Positions 43,780-55,374 of a stretch of DNA of 64,000 nt are shown one piece after another. The notes beneath the pieces are model-generated. The model saw only the letters and a program-made list of their open reading frames with translations. It did not search any database and was not told where the DNA came from. Position numbers and translations under genes: made by a program. The DNA comes from Dastarcus helophoroides (lineage: Eukaryota > Arthropoda > Insecta > Coleoptera > Bothrideridae): the NCBI GenBank assembly GCA_028583605.1, contig CM053325.1, positions 40,103,435-40,167,434 of the forward strand. The letters run 5' to 3'. The first letter of the stretch is position 1. Every line of letters starts with the position of its first letter.

Positions 43780-44720
43780 TCTCTTTAAAAAATTTGATGT
43801 TTATATTTGAAATGTTGACTTTTTCTAGACATGTCGGCTTAAAACTTTACTATTATTTCAAATTTCCTAGTTTAAATTTTTTCTATTTATTTTTCTAAAA
43901 TCTTAAAGAGTTAAAAATTTTGAAACATGTTTTTTTATAAATCCAGAGTTATCGAAATTTTGACTTTTTACTAACCATTTCGACCTTTAAATAAATATTC
44001 AACGTTTTTCTTCAAATTTGTAGTGACAATTTGAATTATTTTTATAAATTAATCAGCTCATACATCCAAAAAGCCTTCAGGGGTTAAAACCCAAAACTTC
44101 AGCTTAGAATGCTTTTAAAAAGAAGAATTTTAAAATTGGAACATTAAAATTAAAAATCGAAATTTCGAGAAAAAATAAACTGTTGAAAATCAAACTTGAA
44201 TTTTCACTTGAAATTTTTGAGGGAAAGTAAGAGATAAAGTTCAAAATTTTAAGTTTAAAGTGGACATTTTGACATTAAAGTTAAAATTTCGAGGTAAGAT
44301 CCGAATTTCGAAATTGGAATAGAAGTTTTAAGAATGGGCATATAGTCAAAGTTCAGAGAAAAAGTTTTTGGATATTCAACTTTTCCTTTATAATCTTTTA
44401 AAAAAAGTACAAAATTTGAGTTAAGAATTCAAATTTCTTTCCAAAATCGAAGTAAATAGCAAAACTTTGAAATCAAACTTACAATTCTAAAAAAGTCCTT
44501 TTTTTGTCAAGACTGAGCTTAAAATTTCTACCAAAACCACTATTTTCATAAAAAAACAAATTTTGAAATTGAAGTTGAGGTTTAAAGATTATTAAAAATG
44601 GTAATTGAAATTTCGAGGGTAAATTTAATATTCTTAGCAAACACTTGAAATTTTATGAGAAATATTTAGACTGTAAATTTTAAATAAAAAAAAATCGATT
44701 TCAAAACTTTTTTGTTCCGT
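43780..44720. repeat. Low-complexity AAATTTTGA-type degenerate repeat
   Basis: About 900 bp of quasi-periodic combinations of AAATTTTGAAATT, TTAAAATTTCGA and AAGTTCAAA on both strands. No unit is strictly conserved and no frame stays open. Confidence 0.5.
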
Positions 44721-44924
44721 CTTTGTTGTTACAAACTTGCTTTACAGCCCTACTTAAAATGGATTTCTATCAATTTTCCCAACTATTTTGTGTATATTGT
44801 TTGTAACTTTAGACAACTAATTATAGTATACTGTTTTTTTTGTTGATTTTTTACGTAATTTTTTAGACCTCTTTGTTTTATTGCGCTTATGTGAATTAAT
44901 TTTATAAACAGGAAACAGTGTTGC

Positions 44925-46540
44925 GTTGCATAATTTGAGCGTAATTCAATGTCTCAGCTCTATTATAAGAAAAGGAAAAACGATAAAAAAACCTGAAATT
45001 GAATTGAGTAAAGTTCATTTTAAGCCAAATTTGCATATTTTTCCATATTTGGAAATTTGAAGTAATGGCGTCACTGAACTTTTTTTTTCTGAAATATACT
45101 TATATTTTTACATATTTAAAAAGAACTTATTTTTATAAACAAATTTTTTAGGTAAAATATATTTGGATCTTTTTCGGTTAAATGTTGTTAGCAATTTTAT
45201 TGTGAAAAAAGTATTATCAAAACTTCATAATTACTCCGATTTAAACAAATAGACATTGGGAATGCAGTAAATCAAAATTCAAAACATACTCGCATCTATC
45301 ACTTATTTAACTAATGGTTGACAAATATTTTTGTTGCCATTTGCCTTTGAAAAATTTTAACGCAAACGATATATTTTATTTATTTGTTTATGGGGAATCT
45401 GAAATGAACCCTAAACGCCTCTTACACACGGACGGTTTTTCGCCGGTCGGCAAATTTGCCGACCGGCACAAAAACCGTCGGTACCTTTTCACACGGCACC
45501 GGCGTTTAATTTGCCGTCGCAGTACATATTTGAACTTTACATGAGCCGTAATGGAAAAAGTCACTACTGAAGTTTTAGGTGCATATGCTTTATTGAATTT
45601 TTACAACCCTTAAAAGACAACTTTCTCTCAAGGACCATTATTACCCTCGCCTTAACTTACAAGAATTGCGATAATACAAAATGGGATAAAAAGTAAAGGT
45701 TTAGGACACTTTTCTAGCATAACAAAAGTAGATAAAATTATCATAACCGATTGATGAGACAAGTTTAGAAGTCCATCGAAGAAATTAAATTACATCCCTA
45801 AACAGAATTTTAGAGAAGTCTTAATCCGGTTCTGACATCTGTAAAATATTTAGCGCGGCGACGGTTTTGTTGCCGTTCGTCTGCAAACCTACATAAGCTA
45901 CCAGCTAACAAAACCTAGCGACGGCGAAAAAGCCGACCGGCAGCCGTGTGTTCGCCGTCGATATTTTAACTTTTGCGGCAGCCGGTCGGCCAAATTGCCG
46001 TCGCCGTTGTCGTGTGTAAAGATGCATTAAACTCCTTGTTATTTAAAATTTGGTCGGTTTTTCTGCCGGTCGGCAAATTTGCCGACCGGCGAAAAACCGT
46101 CCGTGTGTAAGAGGCGTAAAAGAGTGAATGAATACGGTCTGAAATACCCCAAACGTGTTATTTCAAGCCTAAAAATATATAACTGATTTATTTCCCAAGA
46201 CTGTTTGCTTAAATCGTAATGATCACGAACTTTTAAAAATATATTTTTTCCAATAAACTTTATTATAACTTTTTAACGGAAAAAGATACGGACATTTTTT
46301 ATTTGTAAAATTTGTTTACAAAAATTGGCTCTTTTTAAATGTGTAAAAATAGAGGCATGTTTCTGGAGAAAAAAAATTAAGCATTACTTAGGTTTCCAAA
46401 TATGGAAAAATATACGAATTTGGCTTAAAATGGACCTTACTCAACCCCAATTAAGAAACTTTTTTCAGATCTCTTATATCGTTTTTCCTTTTCTTACAGT
46501 AGAGCTGAGACATAGAGTTTTGCTCACTCTGTATATTGCG
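44925..46540. mobile_element. Long-arm foldback element interrupted by a 701-bp MITE
   Basis: The left arm (about 44925-45290) recurs inverted at about 46180-46520. Shared blocks include TGTCTCAGCTCTA, AAGAAAAGGAAAAACGATA, TTTTAAGCCAAATT and ATTTTTCCATATTTGGAAA. The arms are some 320 bp. The MITE 45416-46116 lies between them. It is non-coding, with no target duplication identified. Confidence 0.75.
45416..46116. mobile_element. 701-bp MITE with perfect ~50-bp termini and CCGGTCGGC palindromes
   Basis: Both ends read CGCCTCTTACACACGGACGG inward and are identical for about 50 bp (on through GCCGGTCGGCAAATTTGCCG). TAAA occurs directly on both flanks (45412-45415 and 46117-46120) and could be a 4-bp target duplication; TAA (3 bp) is the alternative reading. 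GCCGGTCGGC or its complement occurs repeatedly, as pairs around AAATTTG at both ends and again near 45930 and 45970, which suggests subterminal protein-binding sites. It is GC-rich against an AT-rich host element. The superfamily is not certain. Confidence 0.85.
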
Positions 46541-47100
46541 CATCTGCCGTGCTATCTTATGACAACTTTCATAATCAGGAATATTCTTTGCTTCAAATGA
46601 AAATGTTTTTTTTTCTGAGCTGCTAACAGAAACAAAATAACGAACTCTTTCAATTTAACAAACCATGAAATTGCATAAACTGTTGGTAACTTTGGATAGT
46701 TGATTATATAAAATTTTATTTCTGTTACCTATTTTTTAAATCTTATTCTAGACCGTTTTATTTTATTCCCTTTTATTCGTAATATTAAAGAACATATCCT
46801 AGCTAATGGCGGACCAATGCATAACCTAAATCTCTGAATATCCAGTCGCAATTTGAAAAGTAGCAGTCGGGAATATCTTCTAAACAAAAAATGCTATCAT
46901 TACGAACTAAAATACGTAATTGTAGATTAAAGGGGGAACTAAAATAAAGTACTTTCACCCTGCCACCCCAACTTATTATTATTTTTTTTTAATACAAACC
47001 TATCTTGTGCGGCATACAGTTGGAAAGCACGTTGATTTCTTTTTAGAGTTTTATAACATAATATTAAATCCTACGATTAGTTTTTTAGATATCAGTGTTT

Positions 47101-47134
<34 letters not shown>

Positions 47135-48532
47135 AAACTAGTAATTTTAACTATCTCTTACACAAAAAATTCTGACATAAAAATCTTAAATACACATCAG
47201 CAAAACCAAAAAATTTGTTTTTGGCTTATCTCCCCCCCTAGGAGCTCACCGCCCCTATTAATATTTGTAAAAAAAACCCATTCGATATTCTACGTCGTTT
47301 AAAAAGCATTTTATTCCTCTTTACACACCCGGATATGCTGGTGGCTGCCCGTAAGACGAGAAGGGTGAAAGAGTGAGTCAAAAAACACTTTCTTTGGTTT
47401 CTCCGATGTTATTTGAAACCTTTATGACAAATTTTTTTACCTAAGAGATAATCAAAATTGTTAGTTTTCAAAACTGTTGCGTCTTTTAAACATCGATTTC
47501 TTAAAAACTAATAGTACGATTTTGCTAGAAGACTGCAAAGAGAAAGCAATGAGCTTTTCAACAATGTGTCAAGCAAGGTAGGTTCATATTAAAGAAAAAT
47601 GAATTGGGGTGGCTACCCCCTAAAGGGTTAGGCAAGGTGATTCAAAAAGTACTTGATTTTGGTTCCCTCTCCAATCCCCCGATGTGAGTTTCGGGTAGCT
47701 ATTCATGTATAAAAAGGCAAAAAACAAGCAAAATTGAAATTTATACAATAAAACATGACAAATGCCAAAAAAGGTGAAAAGGCAAGATGATAGGATTTAT
47801 ACTAAAATCCGGCCTCTAGTTACAAGAAATCCAAATATACAATAAAAAAAATAAAATGGTTAAAAGAAAATAATGCTGTCGTGTCATCTAGCTATGAAGA
47901 AAGAAAATTTATTTGTACCTGAAAATGTGTCCCCCATGGTATAATTAAATATGATATTTTTACATCGTTTAAATAGTCTAAATCATTCCTTGTCCCTGAG
48001 ATATTGCACTGTCCCGTTCCCCGCTGAACACCTTGTTTAGGGCGTGAAAGTTTAAAACGGAAAATCGTTTTTTTGCTGTAATTTTAATGTTTGCCACGTT
48101 GTTCAGTATTTTGCCATATTTTATAGGAGACCCTATAAGCAATGTAATACTTATTTATAAGGTCTTAACTTTTTAGGTGGCTTCTATATGTCAATTGTGA
48201 TGCTAAATATTGATTTTTTAAATTTTTTTACGACTAAAGGATATTCTTAGTAAACCCCACTAATAGTTTTGATACAAAATATTGATTGTTCATACGTTTT
48301 GTCGGCTAAAAGCTATTCTTAGTAAAGTTCGTTAGAAGTGTTCCTTTTAGAGAAAAAAATTACCGGTAAAGCCAAAAGTGCATACAACAGGAATTGGTTT
48401 GTATGGAAATATGAACTAACTTAGTATTGTGTAAAAGTATCGGTCCTCGAGATTATTATTATTTGGCGCCTGTGATAAATCGCTGACCAAAAAAAAGTGT
48501 ACATATCCATGAATCCATAACTATTCTATTAC
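46541..48532. other. Spacer; (AT)n at 47105-47135
   Basis: A short ATATAT run lies at 47105-47135. On the minus strand, 46888-46807 could be a small terminal exon (acceptor TTGTTTAG, 26 codons, TAG, then AATAAA). Otherwise nothing is recognisable. Confidence 0.35.
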
Positions 48533-48722
48533 ATCTATACAATGTATCCCATTGGGAATCACCGCGATCTATATCTGACAAAATATTCATCTAAAAAATT
48601 TAAAAATTTGGCAACTTGACAAAATACTCATCTAAAAAATTTAAAAATTTGGCAACGTAGCAAGTCTACCGGAAGTTGACACCAACTGCGATATTTTAAA
48701 TAAGGTACTCTATATACAGTGT
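48533..48722. repeat. Short dispersed repeat (inverted copy of 20390-20585), with internal duplication
   Basis: Shares blocks with 20390-20585 in the opposite orientation. A segment containing CTCATCTAAAAAATTT and TTTGGCAAC is present twice in tandem (about 48583-48656), a feature missing from the other copy. Confidence 0.55.
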
Positions 48723-50344
48723 GTCCCAAAATAGAATACTGGAGCAGGATTTATTTTGTTGTGAATTTTCTAGAAAAATTCATTCCTCTGCATGATCTTA
48801 AATCACTGGAAATGTCATTATTTTTTATACAGGGAGTTTAATTATTTGAAAATTCTAGTAGGAATAGGAGTAAAATGTTTTTATTTGTAGAATAGGAAAA
48901 TATTATTTAAAAAATGGTTTAGAATTACAAAAGATGCCTTAATTTCATATTTTAGGTTTTTTTTCAGAAAATTTTGCTAATTTAATGTCCTGGACTGCAA
49001 TAATGCAGCTCTCTAAACGTAAGCACTACTGCGCTCTGTTCTGCTTGTATGACAGTTATTTGAGCTACTCCATAGTTTTTTCTACAGACCGCTTGGTTGC
49101 TCTTACCTAGAAATTTGGGGTTACTAGAAAAACGCCACCAAGAATGTTTCAAAATATTGAAATAAAATTTATTTTTCATCAAACTTGACAAGAAAAGTGA
49201 AAACATAACTTGATTTCTTATCACTGACAAATCAACAATAATATTTGTTTGGTCAGGTATCATCACCAAGACGAAGTTTTTCAATAACTATCACAGTCAT
49301 CCATTTTTTTGTTTTATAGACAGCACAGAAGATTCAGTGTCGCCACAAGTTGCATTTTTAATTTTTTAACAACTGACAACTGGAGGATTTGTTAAGTTCG
49401 AGTTAGGTATGCCAAACTTACGAGATTTTACAAAATGGACACCGGTATTTGGTTTCCAAATTCTGAATTTGCTAAATATTCTTTAAACCTATCGGTCTAG
49501 AACATAAAACTGTAAAAACGAAATGCTTAAAGAGAATTATATAGCAAGTAGAAATTTAAACAGAAGCAAGTGGTAATACCTTTCAATGATGCTTTACTTT
49601 AATCACTTATTGTTACTATCAAATACCTTTTTATTTTCTTATGTTTGGCCATAATTACAAATTTAGCTCAATTTTTAGAAAATAAATTATAATTTCGCTG
49701 CAAAGCTTTTTTTTTAATTACAAACTACATTTTTTAGTAAAAATTTTAGATACCAGCTAAAATAACAACAATCTACTCTTGGCCATTTTTCACATTTCCA
49801 AATAATTTAACCCACTGTACAAAAAATAGCGACAATAATGTAATTTTTATTAATTTAAGATCCAGCAGAAGTATTTATAAAAATCACTTTCTCTCATAAA
49901 TGCACAAATAGAAGAGAAACCCTCTTCAGTAATCTATCTCGGGACAAACTGTATATTTGAGTTTTAAAATGGTATCTAATATTTTAAGGCTACTTTATAA
50001 AACAAATTTAAAATTTATAATTTTTCAGATAATTGAATTTAAAAAAAATTGACAGATGTAAGGTCCCATGAAATTCTTTGTATCTGTTTCCAGAAACCAG
50101 ATATTAATTAGATTTTGATAAATTTAAAGAGCGGTAACTATGGTATATACCCCATTTTTTTTGGTCCATCTTGTGCAGATTTAAATTCTTTTTCACCTGA
50201 TATAAGCACTGTGTGGGTTGCGGTTACAACTCTTAGAAATAGTTGTAATTTAACTTTTATTTCTCTATTTCATAGTCATTAAATTCTTATTAAGAAGCAT
50301 ATCAGTCACATGTTGAGCAGAAATAAGGCAAATGTACTTCAAAA
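48723..50344. other. Spacer, no gene recognised
   Basis: AT-rich DNA. A minus-strand 100-codon frame (48982-49284) has no recognisable domain. ACAGGG-type short repeat ends occur near 48715 and 48830. Confidence 0.35.
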
Positions 50345-50928
50345 AAACATCTCTATCGACAATTAAACTATGAAACAACCGGTCAAATTATTTATAGCAG
50401 TACATGTGTGGTGAAGCTAAAATTAAAAGATGACTAATTAACATAATAATTGGAAATGCTATTTTGACATTTTTATTATCAACAACAGATTTTTTTCTGT
50501 TTTCTCTTTGACGGAGCCGAAATTTGTGAAATGTTTTACCATTTCCTTTATCGTGTTTCAGGAAAGCTTCATTTTATCTGGATATTGAACCACAAACCTG
50601 TGTAACACAAATTCGTCATATTTGCTATATTGTCCTAAAATAATAAACAATTTAGTATAATTTTCATTACTAAAAAAGATGGTCAGGCATGTTTTCATTT
50701 CAGGTTCACCACACATTGTAAAATAAACTATAAACAAATAGACAGTTTTTTTTCTACTCTTTATGTCACTGATATGCAACCTGATAAGAGTTCAGTTAAT
50801 GTAAAATGGGAAAATAAAAAAATTGTAATTGTTTCTGATAATTGTAGCAGTAGCCCCTATAATGCTTACATGATGTGAAAGATAATTTAAATCTACACAA
50901 GGTAGGCTAAAAACATGTAGGGTGTTTC
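50345..50928. repeat. Foldback repeat copy 2 (partner at 19495-20110)
   Basis: Same order of blocks as the copy at 19495: TCGACAATTAAACTATGAAA, GGTGAAGCTAAAATTAAAA, ATTATCAACAACAGATTT, CTCTTTGACGGAG, then the inverted GGTTCACCACACATTGTAAA. It ends at a TAGGGTGTTTCATTTAA sequence. Confidence 0.65.
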
Positions 50929-51050
50929 ATTTAAGGGAGAGCGCCCACCAAAGTCGCGTAACATATGACGTGTCACAGGCCTGACAGTGACGTGAGTGTG
51001 ATGTAGCACATATTTATTTTGAACGCACACCAAAGTAACAAGTAGCAATC

Positions 51051-51200
51051 ATGTCAGTAAATGATAAAATGTCACCTTTGAAAGATGAAGATTCTTTAGC
51101 GTTTATCAATTTAATTAACGCTAATAAAATCGTCGGACACGAAGATATTGGGTACAACCTTTTTGGAGGAAAAAAAAACCCGGTGGTGTTTAAAGAATTC
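51051..51200 (+). pseudogene. Truncated open frame of unknown origin
   Basis: An ATG-initiated frame encodes about 50 residues (MSVNDKMSPLKDEDSLAFIN, then LINANKIVGHEDIGYNLFGG) before running into the left end of foldback copy C at 51201. Upstream, GGGAGAGCGCCCACCAAAG (50935-50953) and GAACGCACACCAAAG (51020-51034) repeat a motif. It could be the 5' end of a transposon-encoded protein. I do not recognise the family. Confidence 0.3.
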
Positions 51201-54107
51201 GATATACAAGGTGATTCTAAATGTCGTACCATAAATTCAGGTACGTATTTAAGAGCCCAAAATAAGACGAAAAGTTTATATAAATATATGTCGTAAAATG
51301 CTACACGGAGTGGAAAGTTAGTTCCTGATTATAATTTTTAAGTAATAGTTGCGAAACGTGTACAGACAATTAAATGAAATTTGGCACAACTGCATTCTTC
51401 TTTGTGCCCTTTCCAAAATTCTAAGAATTAATTAATACAACTTAACCAATGGCGGGTGTATCGAGGGGGGCGGTGCTTAAAACGTGCCTTTTTTTGTCTG
51501 CACTTTTGTCGCAATTTTCTAATAAAAATATACACTATAATAATTTCTACGTAAATAAGATACTCCTACTGATATTTGATATTGTCAACGGTTTTCGAGT
51601 AAATTGCATTTTTATATCTTGATGCATTAAAAACGCTCGCCAAAAATCTCGGGTGTAAAGCTAGGGTTTCCTACAGAACGGTAACGTAAAAGAGCGACTG
51701 TAATGTTACGTTGAGTGACGTCACCAAAAACCGTGCACGTGCTTCTAATGGGCAGTGTTTTCCTACAGAACTTTAGGGGCTACCGCTGCGAAAAAGTACG
51801 TCGACCACACTTTCGAAGCGACCGCTGCGTACGGTGAGGATACTGCAAGCCCGATTTAATACGTTACGTTGCCATTTTACATTGGAATGTAGCTACTATG
51901 ATTTATTTAACTTTTTTATTCTTACGTGCATATGCAGGATGTTTTATATAATATTATATCTCCCTTTTATATTATTCAATTTTTATTAAATAAAAAGTTT
52001 GAAAATACCAAATGACATACAATTTGTTCTTCAATATGATAAAAAATTTCCATACTTTCCGAAACAATTTTAAAATTTTACAGACATAATCTTTAAACTA
52101 GAAGACTAAGAACATATTTAATTAGGTATACACATCAGGAAAGTCAAACACTGTCCATAGGGAGAATGTTAATGAGAGATTTAACATTGAGAGCTAATAG
52201 ATGGGCGGTGCCTTGTATTCTCCTATACCGGTGTAAACGATTCAACGCAGAGCGCAGCGATCAGTGCTGGTGGAGATTTCAGTAGTACATCATAGCTTCT
52301 AACGTGTTTTGTTGCGGGATTTCTACTGGCAGGCAACAATCTTATTAAAATTTGCGTACCACATGTTGTTCGTTCTTTTAGTCCGTTGATTTAATCAACA
52401 TCTGAGGTAAAATAAAACTGATATTTTTTGGTAACCAAAATAAATAAACGAGATTTCTTAAACAAAATAAATAATAATTCTTATCAAGAATATAACATAA
52501 TAACTCTTTAAACATTACAATATGAGTTCAAATAGGCCGCCAGAGTGTGCTAAACAATATTCCAGTCTGTTGTTAAACTCTCGACGAGTTTTTTCTAACA
52601 TCTAAACTGGAAGATACGAGCATACTGCGTCAAAGTAGGGGAATACGTTCAGCGGCCGTAGAAAACTATGGAAGGGACAATTCTTAGCGTTTTACATGGA
52701 CAATGAAAATTTTTCCTTATCTGTATGTCAGTTTATAAATTGACATCTTTAGAGTTTTTATTCGGGTTTATTACAACATTACATTCTGAAAGATTTTTTG
52801 TTGAAAATGTTGTCAATACCTCAGTCTTCTCTAGGAATTTCAATGTAATGTAAACAATATTTAGAAATAATTACCATAGCAATAGTCCCTTGGCCTGCGG
52901 GGATTCTGATGGTTGTAAACAAGCAATTAGAGTATAAGGACAAATCTGTTGTGAATCATTAGAGGTTATCAATTTTAGAGAGAAATTTTGTCATGCAAAA
53001 CAACATACTTTATACGTTCATGAGACAGATTTTTAGTTTTCAGCTACGTTGCCACTTAAAAAAACATCATGACCAAAAATGATTTTTGCCTATCAAAAAA
53101 CCTCTAAATATAACCAAAAAACTATATATACGTACACCTTAAAATACAACCTTGTCTACTAAAATAAAGAAAAATACCTTCTCTAAAAATAATTTTTGTC
53201 AACTAAAAGTGAAGTGACACGTGTTTCAAAATTTCTTTGTCGACTAAAAGGAAAACAACAAATAGATATAGTTTGTGACTACTAAAAAAATTATAGAAAA
53301 TTAGAACAATACAGCTCAAATCGTGACAATTTTACAGCCCTAGTCTCGGTCGACGTACTCTACTGCAACGCTTTTCTTACTTTACATCAATGTTCACCCT
53401 CAAGGCGACCGTTCTGTCCTCGACCGCTGCATGGCATAAAGCGGCGGTCAAATAACGGCCGTTCTTTTACGATGCCGTTTTGTAGGAAACCGTAGCTTAA
53501 CATACAGTTGGCTTTGAAATGAAAGAAAAGCTATGATGTGTTTATTAAGTAAAATGTACTTTACAAAAAAACATTTTTAACTAATATTTAAATAAAAAAA
53601 TGTTTCGTAAATTTAACAAATAACAAATTTAAAAATATTAGCTTTTATTTACAGAAATTGCTCAAAGTGATCACCGGTGGCAAGAAAACATGTCAATGCT
53701 ATTTATTTTCTTTCATTTCAGTGCTAACTATGTGCTACATTCGATATTTTTGAATAAGAATTTTTAATGCATCGAGATACAAAAATGCATTTTACTCGAA
53801 AACCGCTGACAATATCAAATGTCGGTAAGAGTACCTTTTTTATGTAAAAATATTTGCAGTTTATATTTTTGTTAAAAAATTGGGACAAAAGTGCACATAA
53901 AACAAATAAGGCACGTTTCAAGCACTTTGATATAACTGCCACTGGAACTATTAATTAAAAACTATAATCAGGTACTAACCTTCTACACCCTGTAACTCGG
54001 AAACGAAACGTTTACGACATATGTTTACATAAACCTTTAGTCTTATTTTGAACTCTACAATTCGTATCTGAATTTATGGTTCTGCTTTTCGAATCACTTT
54101 GTATATC
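51201..54107. mobile_element. Foldback element copy C, with a nested Harbinger-like element
   Basis: The left end begins GATATACAAGGTGATTCT and the right end is the complement of GATATACAAAGTGATTCG. Both arms carry the AGTACCATAAATTCAG-like, GTGGAAAGTTAGTTCCTGAT, ACTTAACCA(A)TGGCGG and TTAAAACGTGCC blocks. Without the 1839-bp insertion and one 3-bp duplication it would be about 1.07 kb. It is non-coding. It inserted downstream of, or into, the open frame starting at 51051. Confidence 0.78.
51659..53497. mobile_element. Harbinger-like non-autonomous element, TAA duplication
   Basis: The termini are inverted: AGCTAGGGTTTCCTACAGAA, then CGGTAACGTAAAAGA, against the complement of AGCTACGGTTTCCTACAAAA, then CGGCATCGTAAAAGA. 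TAA is duplicated at 51656-51658 and 53498-53500. Comparison with copies A and B shows that removing this segment plus one TAA restores the foldback sequence (GTAACACAAAGTTGGC in B). A 3-bp TWA duplication is typical of PIF/Harbinger. Subterminal GACCGCTGC-type motifs occur at both ends. The 1.8-kb interior encodes no recognisable transposase. Confidence 0.85.
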
Positions 54108-54784
54108 CAGAAAAATTTCAATCTTTTTAATGGATGGAAAGAAGCACTTTGCTACTGTTATGAAGCAAATTTTCAGAAAAATAAAATTGTTTGTTTAGTG
54201 TACTAATAGATCCTGTGGAATGTTAATGGAATGAAAAGCGCTTAATAAGGGCAAAATAGTTTGGAAAATTGTATATCGTTTTGTTTTGGGCAAAATGTGA
54301 AAAAAAGTATGTTCTAAAATTTGCTGCAACTTCTAATTTTTCAAAAATTGCTCGACAAAACAATCATTGATAGTCCTTTAGTTTCGACAAACCATAAAAA
54401 TGTGTCTTATATTCTTTAATTATACAGAGTGATGGAAGTTTGCAAATCAAAAAATGATTAACAAATTTTGAATAAAACGGCCTATTTGTTTCCGAAGTTA
54501 GTTTGCCAATTCCAAGGCCAGGGATGCCAACCCCGGAGGCGGCGGTTACTATTTTCTTTAATTCTTTTACATTTATTAATTTTTTGGTATTAGTCAGCTC
54601 ATGTGTTATTTCCTTAATAACAAAATGAAGATAATTTTATTGTAAATGAAACCGCCTTAACGGCTTTGAAAGAAATTGCCGAAGATATGGCATCCCAAAG
54701 CCCATTTTTAATTGACATCTAAACTCTTAAGTAAAGCGCTCGTTAGATGTTCCTGGCAAAAATGTTGCTTAGCCAACATTTGTT

Positions 54785-54960
54785 GTTGAAGTGGAAAATA
54801 AACTTACAGTTTGTGTCATAGAATTAGAATTTCACTTTTTCGGACATACAAGTGCAGATATCAGGCAATTCGCGTACGAAATTGCTAAAAGTATTGGAAT
54901 TAGACATAAGTTTTTTACCACACCAGCCGTCAGCGTTGCCACCCTAACATTTTCATTTCT
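54785..54960 (+). pseudogene. pogo/Tigger-like transposase HTH remnant
   Basis: The frame VENKLTVCVIELEFHFFGHT, then SADIRQFAYEIAKSIGIRHK, matches the CENP-B-type helix-turn-helix block of pogo-family transposases (ENKLV.Y...E..FFGLT..D.R..AY.LA..N.I.H.F). It is short, lacks the DDE domain, and the surrounding sequence is not open. It is an old fragment. Confidence 0.6.
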
Positions 54961-55374
54961 TGTCAAAATTCGTTGTGCAAATAAATGTAGGCACCCATGT
55001 CAACCGAAATGTTAATTCTTGCAACATTCTGTGTTTGAAAATTCAAATCATTTGCAGCTGCAAAAAATAACTCCCGCTATTTTTGATATTGCCGAGTGTT
55101 TTAATATTTTTAGTGATATTCTCTAAAATTTTCTATAAATCTGTTCATTAGAACAAAAGTACCACAGAGTGAAAAGTACTTTTTACATAGTCATTTATGT
55201 TATATTTTAAGTACTAGTGTGTTTGTTTAAATTTGTGTATTTAGGTTAATTCCCTTCTTTTTAACATCACAATATTTTGTAATATTTTTACTGATACTTG
55301 TTTCTGTAAATCTGTTCGTTAAAACAAATTAGACTCTTTACAGAGTCATTTAATATTATATTTTTAATAACGGT

